From Tillus elongatus (taxonomy: Eukaryota > Arthropoda > Insecta > Coleoptera > Cleridae), in contig OZ023266.1 in assembly GCA_964006375.1 (NCBI GenBank), positions 160,087,292 to 160,151,291 on the forward strand: 64,000 nt of DNA, given 5' to 3'. A program made the translations under genes and the position numbers. Shown here one piece after another: positions 1 through 14,564 of this stretch (position 1 is the stretch's first letter; every line of letters starts with the position of its first letter). Under the pieces are notes generated by a model. The model was not told the DNA's origin. It did no database searches and worked only from the letters and a program-made list of their open reading frames with translations.

Positions 1-702
1 TAAATTAGGTTTGACAATTGGATAAAAATGTATAGGTTAGAAATTTCAACTTACAAACATATTTTTGACTAACCTGAATTTAATGCAGTTATTTAATTAA
101 TATGATCGAAAGGAAGTAGTGTTCTTTGACTCATTTTATGAAATCTGCCATGTGATTGGACTTACCTGAAAATAAAGACATCAATTGGTTAAAGCAAATT
201 TCAAGCAAAATAGCATATAGCCAAATTAAAGCAGGTTCAACAACAGAACCATAGATGCTGGAGAGTGTAAGAATTTTCACTTCAGATTCCAAAGATAAAA
301 TATTCCCTGTAGAGAATGAGATACTCAAAGGTAGCCATGGTAAATAAACCAGAATAAAAAGGAACAGGTAAGTATTTATTTTCTCAAAAGATATATGGAT
401 TATATATAGATTTAAAATTAATACATCAAACATTTCAAAAAGGAAATATCGTAGACTAAGAATATAATAATAATAATTGGACATTTTTTTTAAAGAAATA
501 CTAGTTTTGCTATAAAGGTATATAAAGAGTCCTAAAATAAATAGACACTGTTGGTAGATTAAACTTACATTTATTTTGAAGAAAACAATAAGGCGCCCAA
601 CATTTAAAAATCAAAAACTATACATAAATTACTACCATTTATTTCCAACATAAACATATAAATACAAAAATCAATCATTAAACATTTAAAATACTTATAA
701 AT

Positions 703-705
<3 letters not shown>
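1..705. other. AT-rich stretch without a recognised gene
   Basis: No coding sequence, RNA gene or known element is recognised here. The open frames on the minus strand are low-complexity and run into the adjacent (TA)n tract. Confidence 0.5.
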
Positions 706-773
<68 letters not shown>

Positions 774-1593
774 CACACCGATAACTCAAAAAATAATGGG
801 CCGATTTTGATTAAATTTGGTGAAAAAATTCCTTTTGTAAATGGCTTGGATAAGTTCGTTAAGCAGGAAAATCTGCCTAGGTTTTCCCGGAAAATTTTGT
901 GTTTTCTTTCGAAAAAAATTTATATCTCCGGAATTAACAAAGTAAGGGCACCAAATTTCGTACGCTGGTTTATATCCTTATAAGCAAGCTACCTACCAAA
1001 ATTTAGCTATGTAAGTCAAAAGACAAAAAAGTGTTAGGCATTTTAAGAAAAATAAATTGGGGTTTTAAGAAAAATAAATTGGGGTTTTCCTTAAAACGTC
1101 AAAGTGGCGATTTAAAATGTCAAAATTGGCAACATTTAGGCAAATAACTTGAATCTAATACGGGCTATAGAAATAAAATGTCTCAAGAAGAATGTTTTAC
1201 AAACCCTAAAGTCTTAATTTCAACCGTCATTGTCCTTCATTTTACTAAAATATTTGCAGAAAATTCATTTCAAATAGACCCTTTCTCTGATGCTTGGCAG
1301 TAGCCTTAGCTATAGAGTTTATCGTTTAATGGTATATAATTTTTGTTGAATTTTCGTAAAAAATCAATAAAGCTCAATATATCCGTTATTATACAAGATA
1401 CGAAAAAAATTGGTATATATTAATTATAGGGTGTCTTGAGCTACTTCTTAAAATAATATTTCTACAATCACAGGGTGGCCCATAAGTCATTGGTGATACA
1501 AATTTCCTTTTTTTTTTAATCAAACACGCCTTATGTTATTGCATTTTAGCATTTTCCATCGAGATATAATGCATGTTTGTAAGAAAAGAAATT
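706..1593 (+). repeat. (TA)n-centred dispersed repeat, copy 1
   Basis: A (TA)n tract at 706-769 is followed by the conserved right arm of a family seen about a dozen times in this window. The arm begins CGATAACTCAAAAAATAATG and continues with an AAATTTGGTG block, a TTTTCCCGGAAAATTTTGTG block, a region rich in AACGTCAAA, and a CCTTTCTCTGATGCTTGGCA block. It ends near an ATATAATGCATG motif just before the TIR module. The left arm is absent in this copy. No coding capacity is visible, so it is non-autonomous. Confidence 0.75.
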
Positions 1594-1905
1594 CTAGACG
1601 CAGCAAGTGCGTTATGGTAGCGAATTTTGATCAAATGTTTCATATTTGAATAGCTCAATTTGCTATTAACCTATAAGGTTGACCAAGAAACGTGTTTTTT
1701 CGGGAACACTTTAAGTTTGCTTTTGGAAAAATTGGTACATTTTCACACAATAAAGTTATTTTTATGAAACATGGCACATTGTTTCTAATATATAGATTAT
1801 ACTGGTAACCAAATTTGATGCCTGCTTTCTTAAAAAAAACACATATTTGTTATTCAAAACATTTTTATGAAAATTCACTACCATAACGCACTTGCTGCGT
1901 CCAGA
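1594..1905. mobile_element. 310 bp TIR module (GACGCAGCAAGTGCG family)
   Basis: About 310 bp bounded by inverted ends. The left end reads GACGCAGCAAGTGCGTTATG and the right end is its reverse complement ending GCTGCGTCC, giving a terminal inverted repeat of roughly 35 bp. The interior has no ORF. Copies at 5241-5548 and 60343-60650 have the same ends and interior. In all three the module sits directly after a (TA)n-family right arm, so it may be the distal part of one composite element rather than a separate insertion. Confidence 0.7.
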
Positions 1906-2714
1906 ATTTTTGTACTGTCTTGTTTTATATGTCAGGTGTGTTAATTCTTTAGCAATTAACCGGTATATATTTCATTGTTTTTTGTCGCTTGTTATCACAT
2001 GTATTTATTAGAGAAGGAGAGTGAAACAGCCAGTTTTACCAACAGGCTTTTCCAATGAAAGTGGGTAAATAGTTGTTTGTTTGGCAATAATCTGGAGGCC
2101 GTCTAATTCGTGCAAATATTGACTTCAAAGCCGAAACTTCAAACAGGGAACGAGGAGATAATAAATTGCCTTGTGTTGTTGCACAAGAATAATAGAGAGC
2201 GCTGTACCTGGTGAAAGCCAAAAGAGGAACTTTATGAAAATACTACCAGAGAGCGGAATAAAATTTAATTGCTATTATTCTTCGCAATGGAATTTTTAGA
2301 ATTTTATTAGAATAACTAATTACATTCAAGTTCCAGACAAAGTAATTAAATTTTCTTTGTGCTTTGTTTGGCGTGATTCACGAAACAATATGAAGCCAAT
2401 ACACAACAGACGTGGAGGCCTTTATAATAAGAAAATGGAGTTAGTTGCACACAACGGAATAAAACCTGTTGTTTTTAATTGAATTCTGGAAAATTTACTG
2501 CCACAAAGGTATTTTTGTAGCAAATATGTTCAAACGGAGCGTTATGTTAAAGAAATATAAATTGCTTTAAGTAATTTTTAGCAAATCTTCGTAGAAAAAA
2601 ATTGCTTTTAGAAGCACGCAGCTTTTGATTTTTGAAATAATCCCTCTAAGTAAACATAAACTAGGTTCCTTGAAACCCCTATTCGAGGCCAGATTCAGAC
2701 TATATACATATATA
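1906..2714. other. Intergenic stretch, no supported gene
   Basis: No element ends or RNA gene are seen. A GC-richer patch at about 2036-2140 is open in two minus-strand frames and could be an old exon, but nothing decides between the frames. Confidence 0.4.
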
Positions 2715-5240
<2,526 letters not shown>

Positions 5241-5548
5241 ATAGACGCAGCAAGTGCGTTATGGTAGCGACTTTTGATCGAATGCTTCATATTTGAATAG
5301 CTCAATTTGCTATTAACCTATAAGGTATATCAAGAAACGGTTTTTTCGGGATCTCTTTAAGTTTCCTTTCGAACGTTTTTTACGTTTTCAAACAATTAAG
5401 TTATTTTGATGAAACATGGTTCATTCTTTCTACTATATAGGTTATACTGGTAACCAAATTTGATGCCTGCTTTCTTAAAAAAACACACATATTTGCCATT
5501 AAAAACATTTTTATGAAAATTCACTGAAATAACGCATTTGCTGCGTCG
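5241..5548. mobile_element. 310 bp TIR module, second copy
   Basis: Inverted ends GACGCAGCAAGTGCGTTATG and AACGCATTTGCTGCGTC bound about 308 bp with the same non-coding interior as 1594-1905. Confidence 0.7.
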
Positions 5549-6258
5549 TATTTCGAAATTTTTTATAAACATACACAATAATTGAGATACTAAATTTATG
5601 CAATTTATCTGTTTAGCACTGTAGATAATTTCCCTAAGAAAATAATATATAATGTTTATGAAAATTCACTACGTTAACGTACTTGCTGTGTGTAGACTTT
5701 TTTGTCTTTCGACAAAGTTTCCACTGAGGCATGCAAGTTTTCCAGGCGATCGTAAACAAGCTGGTGATCGGCTTATTAACAATTTATTATCACGTGCTAA
5801 AAGATATTGGTAGTTTGGAAAAAGAATAGCTCGTTCTAAATTAAGTAATAAATATTAGAGGAGCATGTTCCATTTCAGCTACGTTACTGTCCATTCAAAC
5901 ACGGCACAATTTTCAAGAAGAGTAAAAATTCATTACGGAAGGAAATGATGCCTATTTATATCAAATATTCAAATGTCAGACGGTGGAAAACACTCGGAGA
6001 AAAATTGCATTGTATAATCACAATACATTCTAAAGCACCGTATGCTGTTAGATTGTGGCATTTCCTTCTAACCTGTAAAATACAATTTATATATAGAAAG
6101 TTATCTTTTATCTCTTATCATTTTAATTTTTATTTTTATTCCATCCCTGGAATTGGAAGCTTTCAACCTTAGTTATATAATTTTAATTTAAAACTATATC
6201 AAATATGGATATTAATTGCACTTGTTGATATTACCTGGGATGGTGATATTGAATCCAT
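5549..6258. other. Stretch without recognised gene
   Basis: AT-rich sequence with no recognised coding region. A further degenerate TIR-module end (ACGTACTTGCTGTG) lies at about 5676-5692. Confidence 0.4.
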
Positions 6259-6556
6259 AGGTAAACACTTGATATACTTTATTATTTCACTAACTGAATA
6301 AACTATATGATACATTTAACTATAATACAATTACAATAGTACATGAGTACATAGCAGATAACTGACCGAGCGTGGAGGACGTGTGTTCACTGTAGCGGTT
6401 GGTAGAGAAGAGAGAGATCGCTCTGGTGTTTCTTCGTTGCTGTAGATCTTGACAGCTGGCTGTCGCAGAACATAACGTAACGTTTAACTGTCAAGAGTAT
6501 TTATGGAGAAACACAGAGTAGTGTTGACGAAAACACTGCGGTCGGAACCACCGCCA
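6259..6556 (-). repeat. Gypsy 3' LTR
   Basis: Near-identical to 7459-7757, with the same blocks (GTACATGAGTACATAGCAGA, AACATAACGTAACGTTTAAC). It differs by a handful of substitutions and a small indel near the TGTGGCGG end. Confidence 0.85.
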
Positions 6557-7457
6557 CATACTCCCCTCTCAGTGGCAATCGAACTCTACGTCCATAGCGT
6601 GTACTTTGAACGGGAACGGGAACTTCACTGTCACTTTGAGTTTCACTAGGTGTTGGACTTTGACTGTCACTTTCAATTTCACTAGGATGTCTCTGAGGCT
6701 GAAAAGTTGTCTGTTCGTTATCACAAAGAATGAATGCGGGTTTAAGACGGTCAACAGAAATTGTCTCTTCTCCGTGTGATTTCTTGATTTTGAAGACTTT
6801 GTCAGTCCGGGGGGCCGTCATAAACTGGTTCGAGGGTTTTTCGCGGAATATCAATGCGAACAAAAACAAAAGAAGCTTCCATAAGCTTAGGATGGACAAA
6901 TACCTTTTTTGCAGTATGATGTTTAAAAGGTACTGGTCGAAGTTTCCTTATGTCTTCTTTCAGCTGAGATATAAGTGGTGGAACATCATGAGCTTGTGTG
7001 CTGTTGAAAAAGTCGGTGGGAAGTTTGATTGGTTCCTCGTAGACTATTTCAGGGGGTGTTGAGCGATATACTGAAATTATGTACAATCTGAGTCCTAGTA
7101 ACACAATTGGCAATTTAGCGACCCAGTTTTCGTCCATATGAGCTTTCAAGGCCTGTTTTAGAACTCTATGCCATCTCTCGATTACATCATTTGCTGCTGG
7201 GTGGTAAGCTGTGGTCTTGATGTGGTCTGCACCTAGTGTATTAGTGAGGTGTGTGAAAAGGTGGCAATCGAATTGTTTACCTCTGTCTGTGGTGATGCAT
7301 TGAGGAACACCGAAACGAGAAATCCAGCATGATAAAATAGTGTTCGCTACTGTTTCTGCTGTAATATCTGACAATTGAATTGCTTCGGGCCATCGAGAAA
7401 ATCTGTCTATTATTGTTAACAGATAGCGTTGACCTTGTGATGGTGGTAATGGTCCCA
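6525..7457 (-). pseudogene. Gypsy integrase and pol C-terminus
   Basis: Integrase inserts retrotransposon cDNA into the genome. The catalytic core is clear: first Asp in [15 protein letters not shown], second Asp in [11 protein letters not shown], Glu in [15 protein letters not shown]. The N-terminal HHCC zinc finger is deleted; the frame starts at [11 protein letters not shown], fused to LTR sequence. After VYDGP a G-run at about 6809-6815 shifts the frame, and the tail continues as [20 protein letters not shown], then a Ser/Pro-rich segment and RYGRRVRLPLRG, ending near the LTR. Family assignment is secure; activity is ruled out by the truncation and frameshift. Confidence 0.85.
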
Positions 7458-7458
7458 C

Positions 7459-7757
7459 AGGTAAACACTTGATATACTTTATTATTTCACTAACTGAATA
7501 AACTATATGGTACATTTAACTATAATACAATTACAACAGTACATGAGTACATAGCAGATAACTGACCGAGCGTGGAGGACGTGTGTTCACTGTAGCTGTT
7601 GGTAGAGATGAGAGAGATCGCTTTGGTGTTTCTTCGTTGCTGTAGATCTTGACAGCTGGCTGTCGCAGAACATAACGTAACGTTTAACTGTCAAGAGTAT
7701 TTATGCAGAAACACAGAGTAGTGTTGCGGAACCACTGCGGTCGGAACCACCGCCACA
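7459..7757 (-). repeat. Gypsy 5' LTR
   Basis: Direct repeat of 6259-6556. Its inner edge (GTTTACCT on the minus strand) joins the integrase reading frame without a primer-binding site or gag. Confidence 0.85.
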
Positions 7758-8162
7758 TCAAACATCCAATTTATTTAAAAATTTATTAGATTTAAGTGCA
7801 ATAATAACAAATGATTGATAAAAAAAATAAGCCCAAAAAGCATGTACGCAGCAAGGTCGTTATGGTAAAGAATTTTCACAATAAAAATAGGCTTTCTTTC
7901 GAGAGTGAAAATGTAAATAGCTTTACAAAAAAAATATATTCTCGATACAAATCTCGCCTAAACGAATATAACGTAAAAAAAAATCGGGACGCAGCAAATG
8001 TGTTCCAGTAGTGAATTCTCATAGGAATGTTACACTGTTAGTACGGCATATAACTAAGATTAATATTTTGGTTTTATACAGACCCTGAAGATTGGTTTTA
8101 GAGGACATAAAACTACAACTACAGCTACTTGCAATGCGAAGGTATTCAGTTATCAGTGTGTG
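7758..8162. other. Degenerate TIR-module fragments, no gene
   Basis: Contains decayed ends of the GACGCAGC family at about 7847-7875 and 7984-8025 in the same orientation. The 66-codon frame between them resembles no known protein. Confidence 0.4.
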
Positions 8163-8264
8163 TAGTGATGAGATCGCGACTTTTAAATTTTGAAAAAAAT
8201 TTTTCAAATGACAGCGGGCTACGCCCCCTAGAACACATATCCGGGATAAGTTAAAATTTTAAAT

Positions 8265-8362
<98 letters not shown>

Positions 8363-9070
8363 CCGATAACTCAAAAAATAATAGCTGATTTTCATGAAAT
8401 TTGGTACGTACCTTCATTTTGTAAGTGGCTTGGACAAGTTCGTTAGCCAGGAAAACCGGAGCAGTTCTTTCAGGAAAATGTTGGGTTTTCTTTCGAATAA
8501 TTAGTTTATCTCCGAAAATAACAGATCTATGACAACCAAATTTTGCAAATATACGTTTCTACTATCAAACTTACCCCACCTGCTGAAATTCAAATCTTTA
8601 CGTTGAAAGAAAAAAAAGTTATAGGCATTTAAATTTAAAAAATTTTGCTGCCACTGGTGTTCAAAGGAAAGCACAAAACAAAATATTTTGTCTGGTTAAC
8701 AAAACCAATTGAACACTACATACAACGGTTAAGTTTTCTTGGCGCAAAAAGATCACCAAATATCAGAAAAAAATATTTTGCAATTTTTTTTATTTTTCTT
8801 CTTAAAATGTCAAAGTCGCGATTTGAAACGACAAAATTTGCAATTTTCAGACAAATAATCTGAAACAAGTACGGATTGTCTAGAATAAATGTCATAATAA
8901 GTGTGTTTTACAAAGCCTTAAGTTTCAGCTTCAACCATGATTGTCTTTCATTTTACTAAAATATTATCTGAAAATCCAAATAGACCTTCTTTCTGATGCT
9001 TTGACAGTAGTATCAGCTATGTAGTTTATGGTTTAATAGTCTTTATTTTAGTAAATTTTCGTAAACCTAT
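8163..9070 (+). repeat. (TA)n-centred dispersed repeat, copy 3
   Basis: Left arm (GATGAGATCGCGACTTTTAAA through CCTAGAACACATATCCGGG), (TA)n at 8268-8361, then the right arm (CCGATAACTCAAAAAATAAT, GTAAGTGGCTTGGACAAGTT, the TCAAAGTCGCGATTTGAAAC block and the TCTGATGCTTTGACAGTA block). Confidence 0.75.
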
Positions 9071-10169
9071 GTATTTTGAAAATAGTTTTTCAAATAAGCG
9101 TGAACTAGAACCCCTAAAACTCATATACGGGGTAAGTTTCAGTTTTTGCCTGTTTACACATACACAGGGTGACGTATTTCTACGGTAAAACTCAATATTT
9201 TGTTTGCATCTTCTAAAATTATTTTGATAATTACAAGCTGACCCATAAATCGTTGGTGATACACATTTTCTTTTTTAATAGAACACCCCCTATCTTATTG
9301 CATTTTTGCATCTTCCATTGAATTATCATGCATCTTAGTAAGAAAAAAAAATTAATATCGTTCATCGTTTTTGAGTTATTTCAATTAATTGTTTTGCAAC
9401 TTTTCACGTTTTTTGCTCATTGCACAAACACATATCACAAGTTGTAAAAAGGCGTTTGTACCAATAAATAGCTGAGCCCCATGGAAATGACGCATTCAGA
9501 TAGCTTCTTGTTTGTATTACTCGTCGAAAAAATCGTGCTGCCGTATACAGGCACTCTCAAATAGTGTCTGAATTTGAAAACTTTTTGCAGAAATGTTTTT
9601 AACGTTTCCGTAGAAATTATTTTTTGTAACCTTATACTGCCAACCAAATGTCCCTTTAAAAACTATACATATTTCCGTTAAAAACATTTTTACGAAAATT
9701 CCTTATCATAACGCACTTTCTGCGTCCAGTTTTTTTTTCTTTAATTCTCTATATTTTCCAGGTGGGAAATTATAATTGGCACACCCTCAGCAGAAATGAA
9801 TATAATTGTAACAGATTCTGGTTTCCATTCGTTAAAAAAATATTAATCCTTTGTTACTATCTTCTCAAATGTTTTCACGAAATTTGAAAATTACGATAAA
9901 CATGGTAAAAACGCCCTTTATTTACTGTCTTCTTTTTAAATTACAAATTATAAGATGTGATTTAGATCTACAACCCTTTCTCTTGGCTATGTGTGTATTG
10001 TTTTTTTTACCACAGTAGCGGCTCGTGCCTTTATGCATTGGGGGTGCGCTAGAAAAAAAATTCGGGACGCAACAAGTGCGTTATGGTAGTAAATTTTTAT
10101 TAAATGCTTCAAATTTACATAACTTAACTTTCTACTAACCTAGAAAGTTGAATTTGAGTGTATAATAGG
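9071..10169. other. Repeat debris without a gene
   Basis: A left-arm scrap of the (TA)n family lies at about 9094-9145, followed by CACAGGGTGACG at about 9165 that looks like a mariner end. A module end in reverse orientation is at about 9700-9722 and one in forward orientation at 10066-10090. No coding sequence is supported. Confidence 0.45.
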
Positions 10170-10523
10170 GTCTTACCCAGGGAAATATATCCACTAAATT
10201 TCATCAAAATAACTTTGTATTATTCGGAGAAAAAATTTGTTTTCAAAAGAAAACTCAAAATTTGAATAACTCAATTTTCTAAAAATGTAGAGAGTTGAAT
10301 TTTAGTGTGCAGTAAGATCTTTCAGAGTGCAACAAATGTCATTAAAATACCTTTGCTATTTTCGGAGAAAAAGATTTTTTTTTGAAACAAAACTCAAAAT
10401 TTTCCTAGAAAACGCTTTTCGATTTTCCTGACTAACGAACTCATCCAAGCCATTAACAAAAGAAAGGCACTTGTCGAGTTTCATCGAAATCAGTTGCTTA
10501 TTTTTTGAGTTATCGGTTGTATG

Positions 10524-10584
<61 letters not shown>

Positions 10585-10712
10585 ATATAAAAATTGAAAC
10601 TGACCCCGGATATGGGTTCTAGTGGCCCTAGTTCGCGCTCATTTGAAAATTTTTTTGCAAAGTCTCTCCATCGATACCTCTTTATGAGTGAATTTTTTAA
10701 ATAAAAATTCAT
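10170..10712 (-). repeat. (TA)n-centred dispersed repeat, copy 4 (reverse)
   Basis: Right arm in reverse (TTTTTTGAGTTATCGGTTGT just before the tract), (TA)n at 10528-10581, then the left arm in reverse (CTGACCCCGGATATGGGTTC and TTAGCGCTCATTTG-like blocks), ending GAGTGAATTTTTTAAATAAAA, a small hairpin. Confidence 0.75.
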
Positions 10713-11858
10713 TAAAAATGAAGGGCTCGCCTATTTTTTTCCCGAAAATGTATTATAAAGAAACATACTTAATAATTATTAACTACTTACCAAGTTTTCC
10801 TCTAGTTAGTTATACGTTATAGTAGTTAAAAAGTCCCTTAAAAAGTTAACCTTCAAATTTAAAATATACACTGAATTAATCACAGTATCACAATTATTTT
10901 GGCCACTTATTAAGCAACTCGAAGTAGTGACCATCATAATAATAATAATTGTCTTGTTAGAACATGTAAACAACAACGAAAGGATCTAATTAAAAATCAA
11001 TCCGACGCGAAGACGGAAATTACTAGGTAGTAGTAGTAGGTACAGACGCTCTGCCAAAAGTCCACTACAAACTCTTAGTGTGTAATTTTATAGCGCACAA
11101 CAGATTGCTTATTCGGTCGTTTTCGACGAAGATCATCAAGATTGGGCGATCATTTCGCACTGAAGTATCGCATTCCATGAGAGCGCCGAAAAATACACAC
11201 CGCCGCCCGAGTGATTTATATGGATATGGATGTATATAACGTCTGCAACGATTAACACTAGTTATTCTGATTCTGTATTAATGGCTGCCGAGTCTTTGCG
11301 ATCCTCGATATACTAATTTTGTTTGTTGAATGCAGGAGGTAAAAAAAGTGAATACAAATTTATTAAAATATAGCATAGCAAAAATAATATTTTTTCCTCG
11401 GCAGGCGTCAGTGCGCGCGCACGGGCGCACTTATTGAGTCGCCGCCCCTGTTTGACCACCTCTTATAAGACTTCTCTTCAATTAGTCATAAAGCAAACAA
11501 TAATTTCTATAATTATTGAACTGAAAGATGAACACTTACTCTACGCTTATTTTACTCCAATACACCAAAGAGTATCGATCCTCTATCTCTCTCTTCTTTT
11601 TTTTTCAATCTTTCGGGAATGTTTTCATTTGAAATTGGGTTCAGTGTATCTTATGACGATTCCACTCAGTTCGATGCGTGCTATATGTATTCCCTATAAA
11701 TATTTTTCTTTCATTTGTAAAATTTATTTTATTCCTAAAGGTGAGCCGGATTATAGTGGAACCAATCCAATTTTGAAACCGCACACACACGCAGACACAC
11801 ACATTTCATAGTCCTGGTTTTATTTACTTATTTATGAAATTCAATCAAATTAACTTAC
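10713..11858. other. Lower-repeat stretch with no confirmed gene
   Basis: Less repetitive and locally GC-richer (around 11030-11250 and 11400-11460) than most of the window, so it may be old host sequence. The 125-codon plus-strand frame at 11434-11811 shows no recognisable domain. Confidence 0.35.
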
Positions 11859-11950
11859 AAGTGACAGCCGTAAACTTTCCTGTGGCAACCACGTAGAAAC
11901 AGAAGAGAGGAACGGCAAAGGTGAACGCAATATACGGACCCACGTTCGAT
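11859..11950 (-). CDS. Candidate host exon encoding a membrane helix
   Basis: On the minus strand a 92 bp segment is open between a good acceptor (TTGAATTGTATTAG before it) and a good donor (T followed by GTAAGT). It encodes a hydrophobic helix, GPYIAFTFAVPLFCFYVV, followed by ATGKFTAVT. It is GC-richer than its surroundings and matches no repeat here. The exon has one leading and one trailing base, so it joins in frame to 22808-22901, which leaves two bases. I do not recognise the protein; a transporter, channel or receptor would all fit one helix. Inference only: another exon would be expected at lower coordinates. Confidence 0.4.
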
Positions 11951-12423
11951 CTAATACAATTCAAAGCCAATAATCATTTATATGGAAAGCAGGTGATATC
12001 AAGGCGGCCAGGCTTAGTTCTAACGTCATTAACGACCAATATAGCTCTGTTTTCCGCTCCACGTCTCATTTTTGCTGTGAATGAGCCTTTGCGATCATGA
12101 GCCAGTAGTTATGCAACTATTAAATATAATGCTTGGAGGGCAGTGGCTTCATCAAGGCTAATGGCGGTTTGCTGGGCGCTTACATTCAAATCTTTATAGC
12201 GCACGACGCGCATTCGCTTTTAGTTGTGGCACTTCTGTAGCAGTCGTAAGAAAAGATTTTAAAATGTTGTCCTTTGAAATTGGTAATTGCTGTTGAACAT
12301 TTTTTTAGACATTTCTAGATTGGCCTTGAAAGCGTTTGAGTTAAGTCAATCTAATTATACTAGGACGCATGTATGTTTTCTATTAGTGGTACAATGTGCT
12401 GCATGACCAAGCATTTGCTTCTA
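11951..12423. other. No recognised feature
   Basis: Unique-looking sequence, possibly intronic if the neighbouring exon call is right. No repeat match inside the window was noticed. Confidence 0.35.
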
Positions 12424-12866
12424 CAGTGTGTCCAAGATATGGAGGACCAGTATGGGGGTCTCCAAAACGGGATCAAATACAGACTTGCTTACATAGGAGA
12501 AAAGTTGCGCACTTAAAAGCCCAACAAAATGATGGTTAGACATCTCCGGAAATTTTATTTGCTTTTTGAGATATTTTGAAAAATTTGGATTTTTGATTTT
12601 ACATATTAATTTTTTCTGGCCTTAATGGTGGACCTACATCAATACCGTTGACACTTCTCCAGAACAACTTTTCATTTACTTTAACATAGTATTGCAAATT
12701 TTTGAATCCGACGTTTTGTCTTTGCGTGACCATCATCAACTTTTCTTAAATACGGCCCTCATTTCCTGATATCATATTCTGAGGATTTTATTCAAAATTC
12801 AGCGGCGTGTCACACTTTGTGGTTTAGTACCATTTTAGTCTTTTTTTTTCGACCTTAATCAAGAAA
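12424..12866 (+). repeat. Dispersed repeat shared with 25790-26127
   Basis: Shares ordered blocks with the later copy: GGTCTCCAAAACGG, TAGACATCTCCG, TTGGATTTTTTGATTTTACA-like, CTTAATGGTGGACCT, ACTTTGTGGTTTAGTACCA and ACCTTAATCAAGAAAAT. It begins ACAGTGTGTCCAAG, which resembles a mariner-type terminus. No coding frame. Confidence 0.65.
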
Positions 12867-12868
12867 AT

Positions 12869-13757
12869 GTTCGGGACGCAGCAAGTGCGCTATAGTAGTG
12901 AATTTTCATAATAATTGTACACTATCAGTAATATATATTATTAGAACTATTTTTTTAAATATAAATGAGCCTGGGAGACTGGTTTTAGAGGTCCCAGTTA
13001 GACATCCTTTGAATAAGTTTCTATTTTCGATGGAGCTAGAAAATTATAGTTTGGTAGAGATACTGCAAGTCTCTTTAAAAAAATTGTGTTACACATTTCA
13101 TTAAAGTCAAAAAAGTTTTCTAGAAAAAATTTTATTTGTAAAAGGAATGTAACTGCCAAATCATAAATATGGTAGGTATTTTCCTTTTAATTGCTTGAAT
13201 GGTTTTGTTTTAGTCAACCCAATATAACTAGTTTTTGCAAACAAAACAACAAAAAAGATTTATTAAAACCAATTTGTAGTTATCCACGAAGCTCATTATG
13301 TTATTTACCTTTAATTTAGTACCCATGCTGCGTTTACATAGGTGCTACTATGGTTTAATATTGAAGATTCCGGCTTAATAGGAAATTGAGTTATCGGTGT
13401 TGCGGACCAATGATGTCCGCTTGAATATCTTGTTGGTTCGTTTAAATTAGTGGACTGTATTTCTTGTTGTTTGAACACTCTTTAATATATTGAACTAATA
13501 CTTTACAATAAATGATACACTTAATATTATGATAATACTATTCTACACCTTGGCGTGTTGTTCTCTTGAATTTTGATCGACGAATACGTACTAGTAAAAA
13601 GAATACTCTCCGGCTCTCATACTAGATGTCCCTTCTACCTGAAATACCCCTTTTCTCGGGGTTAGGTCTGCAGTCGGCTAACGTCTCGAGCGTTGACAAT
13701 CGGATTTCAAATATTTTTACAAAAATTCTCTAACATAATGTATCTGCTGCGCTCAGA
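12869..13757. repeat. Segment bounded by inverted GACGCAGC-type ends
   Basis: The forward end GGGACGCAGCAAGTGCGCTA at 12869 and a reverse end near 13757 (ATGTATCTGCTGCGCTCAG) enclose about 890 bp of AT-rich non-coding sequence. It could be a longer relative of the 310 bp module or two unrelated ends. Confidence 0.4.
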
Positions 13758-14023
13758 CCTTTTTCAACACTAATTTTCTGTTGCTGTATCCACACTTTTT
13801 GAAAATGATGAAATATTGTAGCTCTCTATGTAAGACTGACAAAGAAGGCAACCTAAATTTCACTTTTGGAAAAATATTTTAAACAAATGAAATGGGGTAG
13901 CAATTTAAACATAAATTGAGAATCTTGGTTCACTGATTTGTCGCAGAGGTTCCCCTTCCCCTTCGCCATGCATACAACCACCCTCAATGCATAAACAAGA
14001 ACAATGTAAACAAGAAAAGTTTC

Positions 14024-14345
14024 TTGGAAACAACCCGCCAGAACGTTACGGGACTTGCGCTGCATATTAGGGGTTCTGGTGCGATAAACAGAATTTTAAG
14101 GATGTATAGCTGCAAAATGGAAACTAAGCTGGTAATTTCGCACTTTTCGCTCATATTTACTTTTTATCTTCTTCCCCGCCCAACACACCTATTCACTCCT
14201 GGTCCCGTAACATTCTTGGGGGCTGTTTGTAATAAATATTTCTTCTGGTTTGTGCATCCAAAAGGAGATCTAAGCATGTTTCTGAACTTTTTTTCTAAAA
14301 ATCCCCCATGTGCTAATCTGCAAATTTACCGAAAATTACATCTGC
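14024..14345. repeat. Diverged single unit of the 49.6-51.4 kb tandem repeat
   Basis: Contains the unit landmarks CACTCCTGGTCCCGTAACAT, CTTGGGGGCTG, CTGCAAATTTACCGAAAAT and a TTTCTGAAC block in the same order as the array units. Confidence 0.6.
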
Positions 14346-14564
14346 ATGATATTATGTAGTTTCATTTACCTCAAATTTTCCATATACGATATGAAGTGTA
14401 AATAATAATGAAAATTCACTAAAAAGTAAAAGCAAACAATAAGTACCTTGTTCTAAGGTACTAGCTGAGTTGATTTCGAGGTTATCTTCTTATTATTATT
14501 TGCTTATGACGTCTGAAAACAAAGATGAAGACTATAACTACTTGAAACATACTTATTTATATTT

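Larger units (their letters stand above)
6259..7757 (-). mobile_element. Ty3/Gypsy LTR retrotransposon, internal-deletion derivative
   Basis: Two direct repeats of about 298 bp flank a 0.9 kb interior encoding only integrase and the pol C-terminus. On the minus strand each repeat starts TGTGGCGGTGGTTCCGACCG. A purine-rich tract (GAGAGGGGAGTA) lies immediately before the downstream LTR, as expected for second-strand priming. Gag, protease, RT and RNase H are missing: the upstream LTR runs straight into integrase coding sequence. No convincing target-site duplication is seen. The element cannot move by itself. Confidence 0.85.

Noticed and set aside
2036..2140. Possible third exon of the candidate host gene on the minus strand
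   Set aside because: Two frames are open and look equally plausible (QYLHELDGLQIIAKQ or ARIRRPPDYCQTNNY). Splice sites are ambiguous, so I did not annotate it.
11434..11811. 125-codon plus-strand ORF
   Set aside because: No recognisable motif, no repeat or splice support, biased composition in poly-T regions. Likely chance.
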